Below, in pieces: positions 17,123-25,106 of a stretch of DNA of 64,000 nucleotides; positions within the stretch are counted from its first letter, which is position 1; every line of letters starts with the position of its first letter. Location: positions 3,038,001 through 3,102,000 of the forward strand of contig JAAFYY010000001.1 in the NCBI GenBank assembly GCA_014284505.1. Reading direction: 5' to 3'. The translations under genes and the position numbers were made by a program. Source of the DNA: Streptacidiphilus sp. 4-A2. GTDB lineage: Bacteria; Actinomycetota; Actinomycetes; Streptomycetales; Streptomycetaceae. The notes beneath the pieces are model-generated. The model ran no database searches. It was not told the DNA's origin and worked only from the letters and a program-made list of their open reading frames with translations.

Positions 17123-17889
17123 TGCACAGCCCCTTCACTGGTCGGGGAAGCGTTCTTCGTCGAGTAGAAGGCATCCGGGAAGCCGACACTGCCCGCAGCC
17201 GCGGGCAGCTTCGCCGCATCGGTAGGAATCGCGATCAACGACGCGCCACCACCAGCCAGCAGCGCCTGCACCGCCAACAACGTCGCCCGGTGCTGCGCCT
17301 CCACCGCGCCGACGCGAACAGCTTGCGCAAGGGCGCGTCGGAGACCTGCGAGGTATAGCTGGTGTACGTCTGCGCCGCCACGTCCTCCAGGGTGATCGCC
17401 AGGCTGACCACATCCCCGGGCCCTTGATCGACGGCAGCATCTGCTTGACGACCGCCGCGTACTTCGGATCCGGCGCGTTCTGCGCCTTTCCGCCTGCCTG
17501 CGTCACCGCGGCGTTGAAGGCCTGTGCGTGGGCCTGGTGCTGACTGGTGGTCTTGGCGATGAACGCCGCCACCGTCTTGTTGCCGTCCTTGATGAACGGC
17601 AGCCCGGCAGCGGTGGTGTACACACTCACCGCCAAGTTCTCGATCGACGCCGCCGTCTGCAACGCCATCACATCACCGCTCGACGCGGCCGCCGCGCGGG
17701 AAACCCCCACAGCGCCGCACCACCGCGAGCGCCCACCGTACCCCCGCGCTGCCACCAACGCCGAACGGGCTCCTGCTGCCCGTACTCCGACAGCGCCTCA
17801 CGCGTGATCCGTACCGCGTCGCTGTTCAGGTCCTGCGACTGCTCGGTCAACTCAACGAGCAACCGGGTATCGAGGTTCTCCTCGCCCAT
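17119..17889 (-). CDS. Second ferritin-like domain protein
   Basis: Three frames must be joined. The N-terminal part MGEENLDTRLLVELTEQSQD and VRITREALSEYGQQEP precedes an arginine pair (VRRWWQRGG) and an alanine-rich segment that resembles a Tat signal. The ferritin-like domain reads GDVMALQTAASIENLAVSVY, KTTSQHQAHAQAFNAAVTQA, then VVSLAITLEDVAAQTYTSYT and SVGAVEAQHRATLLAVQALL, ending ASPTSEGAVQ. Breaks lie near 17700, 17425 and 17310. No lipobox Cys is evident. Coupled to the next ferritin-like gene. Start chosen to match the length of the N-terminal region in its partner. Confidence 0.7.
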
Positions 17890-18163
17890 CACGCCCCATC
17901 TCTGCATCACAAGGTCATCCAGCCGGTGCCGTACCAGCCTCCCGGCGGTACCTTCTGACACTTGATTCGGCACCATGCCGCCAACGGATTGGTCCCAGCC
18001 CCGCCCAAACCCAGATCACCCGGACGAGGACACGAAAGCGCGCTCAGTCCCCCGTTCGGGTGCACAGGTGCGCGCATCCACCCGTCCAGGAGGCTGCCGG
18101 CAACGAAGAATCACTGGCCGAACCACTTCGGACCCGCCCTGAGACTGTGGAAGAGGTAACCCT

Positions 18164-18868
18164 GTGCTGGAGAACCGCGGACTGGAAATCATCATCCTGG
18201 CAGCCGTCGTCCTGCTCCTCTTCGGAGCCAACCGCCTGCCGGACTCCGCCCGCGCCCTGGGCAAATCACTGCGCGTCCTCAAGTCCGAAATGGGCGCGAT
18301 GAAGGCGGACAGCCCGGACGCCGAACCACAGAGTCCCTCCCAGGCAGCCGGAACCATCCAGGCCGCTCCCGAGCAGACGGTCACGTCCCGCCCGCTCAGC
18401 GACTTCGAGACCCCGCCAGGTCGTAGCAAGGGCAAACCCGTACCTTGGCCGGACCCGGATCAAGCTCCAGGAAAGATCAGGGCTGACGTGGCAGGCGGGC
18501 GCAGCCGCACCCGGTGGGACGGGCTTTGTGTTGTCTGGGACGGGCTTTGTGTTGTCCCCGCTTCCATGAAGGAAGCGGGGACAACCCGCCAGGCGACTCG
18601 TGACGGGGGCGTGACGGCCGCATTCGAGCATGTGAGCCTGGCGGCACCGGGGCACCGCCCGGGAGGTGGGCGCTCCGGAGTACAGGGAGCGGGACTGACC
18701 ACTGAGATCAGGAACATGGAGGACAGCGGTCGGGCTGATCAGGTCCCACGGGTAATTCGCAGCGAAGCAGGACTCGGTTTGGCGGTAAATCCCTCCGCCA
18801 GAGATTCACCCGTCAGGATGGAGGCCGCATCGGCGGTGGGGGTACCCGAGCGTCGACCGGGTCTGTAA
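18164..18868 (+). CDS. tatA: TatA-family subunit (copy 2), with abnormal tail
   Basis: GTG start behind AAGAGGT. The first 50 residues, LENRGLEIIILAAVVLLLFG then ANRLPDSARALGKSLRVLKS, are clearly TatA and closely resemble copy 1 at 558. The usual Streptomyces ending (TIQAAPxxTVTSRP) is present at about residues 64-78. After it the frame does not stop but runs through a 21-base tandem duplication and a long hairpin to 18868, giving 234 residues where about 95 are normal. The true stop was probably lost by a base loss near 18415. Divergent from the ferritin-like genes, with 274 bases between starts. Confidence 0.8.
   Translation: MLENRGLEIIILAAVVLLLFGANRLPDSARALGKSLRVLKSEMGAMKADSPDAEPQSPSQAAGTIQAAPEQTVTSRPLSDFETPPGRSKGKPVPWPDPDQAPGKIRADVAGGRSRTRWDGLCVVWDGLCVVPASMKEAGTTRQATRDGGVTAAFEHVSLAAPGHRPGGGRSGVQGAGLTTEIRNMEDSGRADQVPRVIRSEAGLGLAVNPSARDSPVRMEAASAVGVPERRPGL
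18515..18556. repeat. Perfect 21-base tandem duplication
   Basis: Two identical adjacent copies, 18515-18535 and 18536-18556, starting TGGGACGGGCTTTGTGTTGT. In the extended TatA frame this gives WDGLCVV twice. The end of copy 2 is the start of the hairpin at 18551. Confidence 0.9.
18551..18585. terminator. Long perfect hairpin downstream of tatA copy 2
   Basis: GTTGTCCCCGCTTCC at 18551-18565 and its exact complement at 18571-18585 form a 15-base stem with a 5-base loop (ATGAA). Placed about 150 bases past the likely native end of tatA, it fits a terminator, but the attached tandem duplication is odd and it may be a relic of a small mobile repeat. Confidence 0.6.
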
Positions 18869-19030
18869 CGATCCCCACCCCGGGGCCGTCCGCACGGGTG
18901 GACCGGAGAACCAGGAATCGACGCCGGCGGCAGCCGGTCCCTCCGCACCTCATGCAGGTATCTGCTCTCACGCAGCTGGGACTGACCGGAGGCACTGGGC
19001 CCAGTCGACAGTCCATTGGAGGTCAGTAGT

Positions 19031-19063
19031 CCGAAGGCCGCCTGCTGGGCGGGCGGCCTTCGG
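19031..19063. terminator. Hairpin terminator of the 19076 gene
   Basis: 12-base perfect stem CCGAAGGCCGCC at 19031-19042 with its complement at 19052-19063. It lies 12 bases past the stop of the minus-strand secreted-protein gene. Confidence 0.75.
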
Positions 19064-19075
19064 TACGGCGGGGGT

Positions 19076-19879
19076 TCAGCGGACGGTCGTGATGACCGTG
19101 ACTGACGTGGCGGCACCACTGGTGCTGTTACCGGCGAAGACGTAGCGCCAACTGCCGCTGGCGTTGTCCTTCACAGTGGCGCTCAGGTTGCCGTTCTTGT
19201 CGCTGCGCACCCAGGCGGCGTCGGTCCAGTTGCTGGTGCCCGCCTTGCGGTACTCCAGCAGGACCCACTGCGAGGCGTAGGCGTTGTAACGGTCGGCACT
19301 CCACTCGACGCGGGTGAGCCGGCCGCTGACGGTGACCTTGGCGCCCTTGACCGCCGTAGCCGGGGCCTTGACGGTCAGCAGGTCGGCGCGCTGCCAGTCG
19401 TACGTGGTGGCCTTGACCTTGAAGGTGGTCGCTCCGTTGTCCGCGACCACCAGCACGGCCACGCCCCAGGCGCCGCTCATGGAGTCGGTCAGGTTGACGA
19501 TGTCCTTCGCGGGGATCGTCGCGGACTGACCGACCGAGGCGGTCTCGCTGGTGGCGGTGCGGTGCACAGCCGGGACGAGGTCGTCGGCGGGGTCCGAGAG
19601 GAGGTCGGAGGCGGTGGGCACGCCGCCGTACTGGGCGGCCAGCGCCAGCGGATAGGGCTCGGCGTAGATCGCCTTGATCCCCGAGGGATCGGTGGCTGAG
19701 ACGGTCACACCCGCGGTGACCTTGCCGCCCAGGCCGAGGGCGAACGAGGGCGAGGAGGCGCTGGTGATGACCGGCTTGGCCGGGGCGGCCTTGGGGGCGG
19801 CGAACGCCTCGGCCGGGGTTGCGATCGCACCCAGGACCAGGGCTCCGGCGAGGACCGGCACCGCTATACGAAGACGCAT
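19076..19879 (-). CDS. Secreted protein of unknown function
   Basis: 267 residues from the ATG at 19879, preceded by GGAGAGAC. A Sec signal peptide covers about residues 1-30 (AVPVLAGALVLGAIATPAEA). The mature part reads as two beta-rich halves: one like an Ig/bacterial cadherin-type segment (VTVSATDPSGIKAIYAEPYP) and a C-terminal one (GAKVTVSGRLTRVEWSADRY, WVLLEYRKAGTSNWTDAAWV) resembling repeats of actinobacterial surface proteins that start with a K-V-T-V-S-G-R-L strand. The frame is intact. Function unknown; likely cell-surface or extracellular. Confidence 0.7.
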   Translation of the reverse strand: MRLRIAVPVLAGALVLGAIATPAEAFAAPKAAPAKPVITSASSPSFALGLGGKVTAGVTVSATDPSGIKAIYAEPYPLALAAQYGGVPTASDLLSDPADDLVPAVHRTATSETASVGQSATIPAKDIVNLTDSMSGAWGVAVLVVADNGATTFKVKATTYDWQRADLLTVKAPATAVKGAKVTVSGRLTRVEWSADRYNAYASQWVLLEYRKAGTSNWTDAAWVRSDKNGNLSATVKDNASGSWRYVFAGNSTSGAATSVTVITTVR

Positions 19880-19929
19880 GTCTCTCCTGTCACGGGACTC
19901 CACGCATCAGGGGCGGAGTCCGAGGATCA

Positions 19930-20440
19930 CACTTATAGACCACCCAAGATCCGCACAGCACACCGCCCCGGCTCACTTGCCGGCGCCCAGGGGCCACGTA
20001 GCTGGTGCAGCGGCCGGTGGCGACGGTACATGCGCTGACCACGGTGGACAGCGTCGTCCACGTCGAGCGCACCGCGCAGCGCGTGAAGTTCGTCGGCCTT
20101 GGCCGAGGTCGACAGGACCACCGCTCAGCCCCGTTCGGCGCAGGCGCGCAGCAGCCGGGCGGCCCGGGAGTGGTTGCAGCGCGGGCCAGTAAGCGGCGTC
20201 CAGGGCGCTGCGGGCGTCGGCGAGCTCGCTGTCGCGGGCCCGGGCGCGGTCCGGGCCGATCAACCGCTCCAGCAGTTGCCCGGTGCCCAGCCCGACGGCC
20301 CGGTGCACAGCGGCCATCGGTACCACCTGACCGCCCTGGCGCAGCGCCTCCCACCAGGCCACCGTGTGTAGATAGGAGGTGTCGACCAATGTGCCGTCGA
20401 CGTCGAACAGCGCCGCCGCCCGCTTGGATTCCCTGGTCAT
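19930..20440 (-). pseudogene. HAD-family phosphatase, truncated
   Basis: The N-terminus RAAALFDVDGTLVDTSYLHT carries the catalytic DxDGT motif, followed by a cap domain (AVGLGTGQLLERLIG). The frame then breaks twice (near 20160 and 20120) into LRACAERGL and VVLSTSAKADELHALRGALD (motif II, Ser). Motifs III and IV, the last 90 or so residues, are missing; the DNA after about 20020 is unrelated. A phosphoglycolate-phosphatase-like gene cut at its 3' end. Confidence 0.7.
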
Positions 20441-20468
20441 GGTCCGCTTTTCCCCCGTCCGGTCCGGC

Positions 20469-20819
20469 TCACGCCGCGTCGGGCGGACGCGTGGTCACCG
20501 AGCCATCGGTGACCGGTTCGTCGGCGATGTGACCAGGCTCGGCCCGTTTGGCGCGCGCTCCCTGACGGTACGCCAGATGGCCCCCGAGCACGCCGCCGAG
20601 GCTCACGGCAGTGAGCCCGGCGAAGCCCAGCGCACGCCCACGCATCGGCCGCCCGCGCACCCTCGCCAGCAGCGAGGCGGAGTAGCAGACCACGCCGACC
20701 GCGTTCGCCGCGGCGTGCACCAGACCCACCCGCTGCCCGCGTTCGTCCAACTCCGCCCAGTCCACCCAGCCGGCCCAGGCCGCCGGACCGGCCCCGACCA
20801 GCCCCACCGCCACCAGCAC
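20469..20819 (-). pseudogene. DUF2231 membrane protein, 5'-truncated
   Basis: The visible 116 residues, LVAVGLVGAGPAAWAGWVDW, QRVGLVHAAANAVGVVCYSA and LGFAGLTAVSLGGVLGGHLA, are the last three membrane helices of a DUF2231 protein. The first helix with its HP-x-L-x-D-x-P motif is missing; upstream of 20825 the sequence is unrelated. Function of the family is unknown. It follows the HAD remnant on the same strand, so both lie at a rearranged junction. Confidence 0.6.
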
Positions 20820-20829
20820 GGCACACCCC

Positions 20830-21338
20830 CGAGCACCTCAGTGAGCTTCATCAAAAACGTCTTTCTGTCGCGCGTGGCTGTCGGCCTCGGTGGCGAAAGG
20901 ACGGGTTGCCCCGGCCAGGGTTGCGCCCGCTTGCCTGCGTCCCAGCCTGCGCCAACCCGGCCGGCAGCGCAGCCCGGAGCAGTCCGCCCGCCAGCCACGG
21001 GGGCGGAACGCCTACCTTCGGTACCAGCGGGTGCTACGACCCCGCTTTCCGGCTGTCGCGTCGAGGTCACGCCGCCGTTCCATGGCACGCTCACCTTCGG
21101 CATCTTCAACGCGGTCGCCGTGTACTGCTCGCTGCGCGGCGTCGCCGGGCTGCTCGCCGCGTTCACCGCCCTCCGGTAGCCCGGGGCGCCCGCCCCGTCT
21201 CCCACCAGCGTCGGCGACGCCGTCCGCGCCTACGAGAGGATCATGCTGCCGCGCGGTCGAAGCCGCGACGGGAAGCGCGAAAGGACTCGACCGCCTCGTT
21301 CCCGCGGCGGCCCCTGAACCACGGCCGGACGGCGCCGA
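20830..21338. other. Rearranged gap with one membrane-protein scrap
   Basis: No complete gene. On the plus strand, HGTLTFGIFNAVAVYCSLRG and VAGLLAAFTALR with a stop at 21177-21179 look like the last helix pair of a membrane protein I cannot name. The rest has only low-complexity frames. Confidence 0.4.
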
Positions 21339-22247
21339 CTACGACGTCGCCCCGCCCATGGTCAGCGCGGTTCGCGCCAGCCCGCGCAGCCAGGCGTGGG
21401 CGTGGTCGGTGTCGTAACGCTGATGCCACGACAGGTATACCTGTGCCGAGGGAAGTTCAAGTGGGAGGGGAAGTACGACCAGGCCGAGGCCGGCGGCCGC
21501 GGAGCGCGTGGTGGCTTCGGGGACGCTGATCAGGAGGTCGGAGCCGCGCGCGAACTCCAGCGCGGACGCTTCCGTGGGCGCGGTCGCCACCACCCGGCGG
21601 GTGAGGCCGAGCTGCGCGAGGGCGTCGTCGAGGGCATTGCCGAGGTTTCCACGTCGCGAGACGGTGACGTGCTCAGCGGCGGCGTACTGCTGTGCGGTGA
21701 CGGTCCCGACACGGGCGAGGGGGTGCCCCTGCCTCACGGCGACGACGAGGCAGGTCTCGCCCACGTTCTCGGCCCGGATGTCCGGTGCGCTCGGGCGGTT
21801 GGCGTTCGCCTCCAGGTCCACCTCGCCGCGCCGCAGCTCGGGGGTGTCGATGCTCGATTCCGCGACGAAGCGCAGGCGCACGCCCGGCGCCGCTTCACGC
21901 ACGGCCGAGAGCAGTGCAGGGCCGCTCATGGCGACCAGGGAATCGTGCCAGCGGAGTGTGAAGGTGCGCTCCAGCGTTGCCAGATCGAGTTCACGGCTCG
22001 GTGCCAGCACCCCGTGGACCTGGTGCAGCAGCTCGTGTACCTGTTCCCGGACGGCGATCGCGTACGGCGTCGGGGTCATCGTGCGGCCGGTGCGCACCAG
22101 GATCTGGTCCCCGGTCGTGCGCCGGATCCGGCCCAGGCTGCGACTCATCGCGGGGGCGGTGACGTGCAGACGGGCGGCCGCCCCGGCCACACTGCCCTCC
22201 TCCAGCAGCGCGTCGAGCGCAGCCAGCAAATTCAAATCCAATTGCAT
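21339..22247 (-). CDS. LysR family transcriptional regulator
   Basis: 302 residues. N-terminal winged helix QLDLNLLAALDALLEEGSVA, then AARLHVTAPAMSRSLGRIRR and GDQILVRTGRTMTPTPYA, followed by the periplasmic-binding-like effector domain. The start at 22247 puts the helix-turn-helix at the usual position; the upstream in-frame ATG at 22373 would cross the operator. Divergent from the IMPase-like gene at 22385, which with 23251 is the likely target. Intact frame. Confidence 0.9.
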   Translation of the reverse strand: MQLDLNLLAALDALLEEGSVAGAAARLHVTAPAMSRSLGRIRRTTGDQILVRTGRTMTPTPYAIAVREQVHELLHQVHGVLAPSRELDLATLERTFTLRWHDSLVAMSGPALLSAVREAAPGVRLRFVAESSIDTPELRRGEVDLEANANRPSAPDIRAENVGETCLVVAVRQGHPLARVGTVTAQQYAAAEHVTVSRRGNLGNALDDALAQLGLTRRVVATAPTEASALEFARGSDLLISVPEATTRSAAAGLGLVVLPLPLELPSAQVYLSWHQRYDTDHAHAWLRGLARTALTMGGATS

Positions 22248-22267
22248 GCGAGTAATCCTAGCCGTGC

Positions 22268-22288
22268 TTAACATGCATTTGAAGTTAA
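22268..22288. promoter_or_regulatory. LysR operator candidate
   Basis: TTAAC at 22268-22272 and GTTAA at 22284-22288 form a dyad with an 11-base centre, the classical T-N11-A arrangement of LysR sites. It sits in the AT-rich 137-base gap between the divergent lysR and IMPase-like genes. Confidence 0.55.
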
Positions 22289-22384
22289 TCAAGGGGCTGT
22301 ATACCGTCGGAACCAGAGCGCTGAACAGAGTGCAGGGTTCAGCCCAAATGACCTCATGATCCGCTACTTGCAAGGGAGTTCACC

Positions 22385-23200
22385 ATGTCCGCGACCCTTC
22401 GTGTCATTGGCGCCGCCGCCTCCGACGCCGATCTGCTCGACCAGACCGCGATCGCCGTGCGGGAAGCCGGTTCCGCGCTGCGCGAGCGCTTCGGCGAGGT
22501 GGTCCGCTACCAGAGCCGCGAAGAGCTGATGCGCGCGCTCGCCGTCAACGACGACACCGCCCTCGACATCCTGCGTCCCCGCCTCGCCCGCCTGCGCCCG
22601 GACGCCGGCTGGGTGGAGGACGAGCTGGACGGCGGGGCACTGCCCCCCGGTGAGTGGTGGGTCGTGGATCCGTCCGAAGGCAACGTCAACCACCTGCACG
22701 CCCTGCCGGAGTGGGCGGTGACCGCCACCCTGGTGCGGGAGAACCAGCCGGTACTCACCGTGGTCCACCTGCCGTTGACCGGCGAGACCTACACCGCGCT
22801 CGCCGGCGCGGGCGCCCACCTCGACGGCCGGCCGCTGCACGTTTCCCAGTCCGCGGACCTCGGCCTGAGCATCGTGGCCACCCCAGGCCCGGCCCGACGA
22901 GGACGAGAAGGTCGTGCGGCGCGTCGGCTCCTCGATCACCGCGATGCTCTTCGACGCGCTCGTCGTGCGCACCGCCGTGCCCGCAACCCTGCACCTGGCC
23001 AACGTGGCCGCCGGCCGGATCGACGCCTTTTGGCAGTTCGCCGGTGCCCGCGCGGACCTGCTCCCCGGCGCGCTGCTCGTCACCGAGGCCGGCGGACAGA
23101 TCTCCGACGCCGAGGGCCGCCCCTGGACCCCGCAGAGCGAGAGCTTCCTGGCCGCCGCCCCGGCATCCACGTCGAGGCCGTCACCACGCTCTCACGCTGA
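22385..23200 (+). CDS. Inositol monophosphatase-like protein with altered metal motif
   Basis: ATG behind AAGGGAG. Reads TAIAVREAGSALRERFGEVV, GWVEDELDGGALPPGEWWVV, then DPSEGNVNHLHALPEWAVTA where IMPases have DPxDGTxNF. After a break near 22898 follows SSITAMLFDALVVRTAVPAT and DAFWQFAGARADLLPGALLV with TEAGGQ; a last break near 23160 gives IHVEAVTTLSR. The fold is IMPase, but the second motif Asp is Glu and Gly-Thr is Gly-Asn, so phosphatase activity is doubtful. It precedes an NADP-binding gene by 50 bases, in a unit under the LysR regulator. Confidence 0.7.
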   Translation: MSATLRVIGAAASDADLLDQTAIAVREAGSALRERFGEVVRYQSREELMRALAVNDDTALDILRPRLARLRPDAGWVEDELDGGALPPGEWWVVDPSEGNVNHLHALPEWAVTATLVRENQPVLTVVHLPLTGETYTALAGAGAHLDGRPLHVSQSADLGLSIVATPGPARRGREGRAARRLLDHRDALRRARRAHRRARNPAPGQRGRRPDRRLLAVRRCPRGPAPRRAARHRGRRTDLRRRGPPLDPAERELPGRRPGIHVEAVTTLSR

Positions 23201-23250
23201 CCGCGCACCACCCGCACCCGCACCCGCACCCACCAAAGGACCACATCATC

Positions 23251-23847
23251 ATGACCACGATCGCAGTTCTCGGAAACGGCCGCGTCGGCGGCAACCTGGC
23301 CGCGGCCCTCACCCGGGCCGGGCATGAGGTGAGCGTGGCAGACCGCGCGCCGGGCGCTGCCGCCGACGCTGCCCGGGCAGCCCAGATCGTCATCAACGCC
23401 ACCCCGGGAGCCGGCTCGCTGGAGCGGCTCGCCGCCCTGCGCGAGGAGTTGCGCGACAAGATCCTCGTCGATGTCTCCAACGCCACCACCGACGGACCGG
23501 ACGGACTGCCCGCCGACCTGATCTACCCCGGCTCAAGCCTCGCCGAGCAACTCCAGGCTGCCCTCCCCGAAACCCGCGTGGTCAAGACACTCAACACCAT
23601 GCTCTTCCCGGTGATGACCGCGCCGGCCACGCTCACCCAGACGCCGACCGTGTTCCTTTCCGGCGACGACCCGCTGGCCAAGCTGACCGTCCGTGAACTG
23701 CTCACCGACCTCGGCTGGCAAAAGGAGTGGATCACCGATCTCGGCGGGATCCAGACCGCCCGCGCCACGGAGGCCGCGATCCTCTTCGTCCCGCACGTCA
23801 TCCGGTCCACCGGATTCACACCCTTCGCGATCTCGATCGCCCGCTGA
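23251..23847 (+). CDS. F420-dependent NADP reductase-like protein
   Basis: 198 residues, intact frame. N-terminal Rossmann fold TTIAVLGNGRVGGNLAAALT with GxGxxG, then HEVSVADRAPGAAADAARAA, VVKTLNTMLFPVMTAPATLT and GWQKEWITDLGGIQTARATE. This is the NPD/F420-NADP reductase layout (like Fno) at near-normal length. It may use NADPH with F420 or another electron carrier. Its constant partner here is the IMPase-like protein; substrate unknown. Confidence 0.75.
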   Translation: MTTIAVLGNGRVGGNLAAALTRAGHEVSVADRAPGAAADAARAAQIVINATPGAGSLERLAALREELRDKILVDVSNATTDGPDGLPADLIYPGSSLAEQLQAALPETRVVKTLNTMLFPVMTAPATLTQTPTVFLSGDDPLAKLTVRELLTDLGWQKEWITDLGGIQTARATEAAILFVPHVIRSTGFTPFAISIAR

Positions 23848-24464
23848 CCCGTACCCTGTGCACCGCCCCCCGGCCCACATCCAGAACGCATACGACAGCG
23901 CAGCCAGGGCCGGCGATTCAACGCCGGACAACGGCCCGGGGCCCTGCCCGGGGCCGTCGGCCCCGCACCGAGGAATCGGCTCACTCACGGCGGACGGGCT
24001 TGCGGAGCTGGTCGCGAATCTGGCCGGCGACACCCGCGGTGGCTGCCGGCAGGGCCTGACACTCGCCGAGCCAAGTCCGCGGGTGCGTATGGAGCGCGGC
24101 CCGGCGGTGACCGGGTCCGAGCAGCGTTTCGCAAGCTCAGGGAAAGTCCTCATCATGTCCCTCGACCCCCAAATCGATTCCCTGGGGCAGGCGGGCTTGT
24201 CCGGGCCGCAGGGCCCGTGCGGGCCGCCTGGGTCGCCATCGGTCCGTGGTCCAGGGCGTCGCACAGCATCATCAGCCCTCCCGCGCCGTTGCCCGCTGAC
24301 ATCGAGTGCGTCAGGACCACGCGACCAGTTCGGCCCTGGGTGACATCACCGCGGCCAGTGCCGCGCCTTCCGGCAGCAAATCAGCGGCGAGGGCCGCGCA
24401 ATCGAGTTCACCTGCTCGGCCTGCTGGACACCCATCTCCGCCCTCGGCACCCTGAGCAGATACT
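23848..24464. other. Gap of about 600 bases without a supported gene
   Basis: Several open frames lie here on both strands but none shows a domain; codon bias at third positions is inconsistent. The stretch GRAIEFTCSACWTPISALGT in one plus frame near 24400 looks protein-like but has no start and ends at the hairpin, so it may be the tail of a lost gene. Confidence 0.4.
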
Positions 24465-24517
24465 GGCGCCGGCGCGCGGTGGACCCCTGAATCCGGGACC
24501 CACCGCGCGCCGGCGCC
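24465..24517. terminator. 18-base-stem hairpin terminator after the CsbD gene
   Basis: GGCGCCGGCGCGCGGTGG at 24465-24482 is the exact complement of 24500-24517, with a 17-base loop. It lies 11 bases past the stop of the minus-strand CsbD gene. Confidence 0.8.
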
Positions 24518-24528
24518 AAACCGGCGGC

Positions 24529-24702
24529 TCAGTCCTTGAAGACGTCCTTGACCTTCTCGCCTGCCTGCTTGGCGTCGCCCTTGACCTGGTCGCCCTTGCC
24601 CTCCGCCTGAAGGCGCTCGTTTCCGACCACCTTGCCCGCGGTCTCCTTGACCTTGCCCTTGGCCTTCTCGCTGAGGTTGGCAGCCTTGTCACCGGTGCTC
24701 AT
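24529..24702 (-). CDS. CsbD family stress protein
   Basis: 57 residues: MSTGDKAANLSEKAKGKVKE, then TAGKVVGNERLQAEGKGDQV and KGDAKQAGEKVKDVFKD. This Lys/Gly/Ala pattern with K-G-K-x-K-E-x-x-G and G-K-x-x-G-x-x-x-x-x-A-x-G-K is diagnostic of CsbD, a small hydrophilic general-stress protein, usually under a stress sigma factor. Start has GAGACCGCG upstream, weak as a ribosome site (GAGGAGACC further out). Function at the molecular level is not known. Confidence 0.9.
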   Translation of the reverse strand: MSTGDKAANLSEKAKGKVKETAGKVVGNERLQAEGKGDQVKGDAKQAGEKVKDVFKD

Positions 24703-24775
24703 CGCGGTCTCCTCACGTTCCCGGACGGTCGTCGTCCTCCCCGGCCCCTACCCCCGTTCAGGAGACCCACCAGTT

Positions 24776-24922
24776 TCACAGAGCCTGGTTTTCGCCTGCC
24801 GGCTTCTCGTCTGTCTTCTGGCCGGCCTTCTCGCTTACGACGCGGGGGTCAGCGGGCACGGCAGTCACCGCGGCCGCTGCCTCGGCCCCTACGACATTCG
24901 GCCGATGGACGGCTGAATCCAC
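24776..24922 (-). CDS. Possible small hypothetical protein
   Basis: A 48-codon frame from GTG, DSAVHRPNVVGAEAAAAVTA then VPADPRVVSEKAGQKTDEKP with AGENQAL. The hydrophilic Lys/Glu-rich second half is not typical of a shadow frame. No family is recognised and the ribosome site is poor. It lies upstream of the CsbD gene on the same strand. Confidence 0.25.
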   Translation of the reverse strand: MDSAVHRPNVVGAEAAAAVTAVPADPRVVSEKAGQKTDEKPAGENQAL

Positions 24923-25106
24923 GCTCGCGGGATTCCTGGCGCGACTCCTCAGGCGGCTGCCACCAGCGTGGTCGCGTGGTGGGAGGCGAGCAGGCATCGG
25001 GCGCGAGCCAGGGCCCGCTGTGGCTCTCGGACGCCGGTGGCCACGCACAGGGTGCAGTACAGGTCAGCGCGCCGGGAATCCGCGTCGCCCCGATCCTGCA
25101 GAGCGG

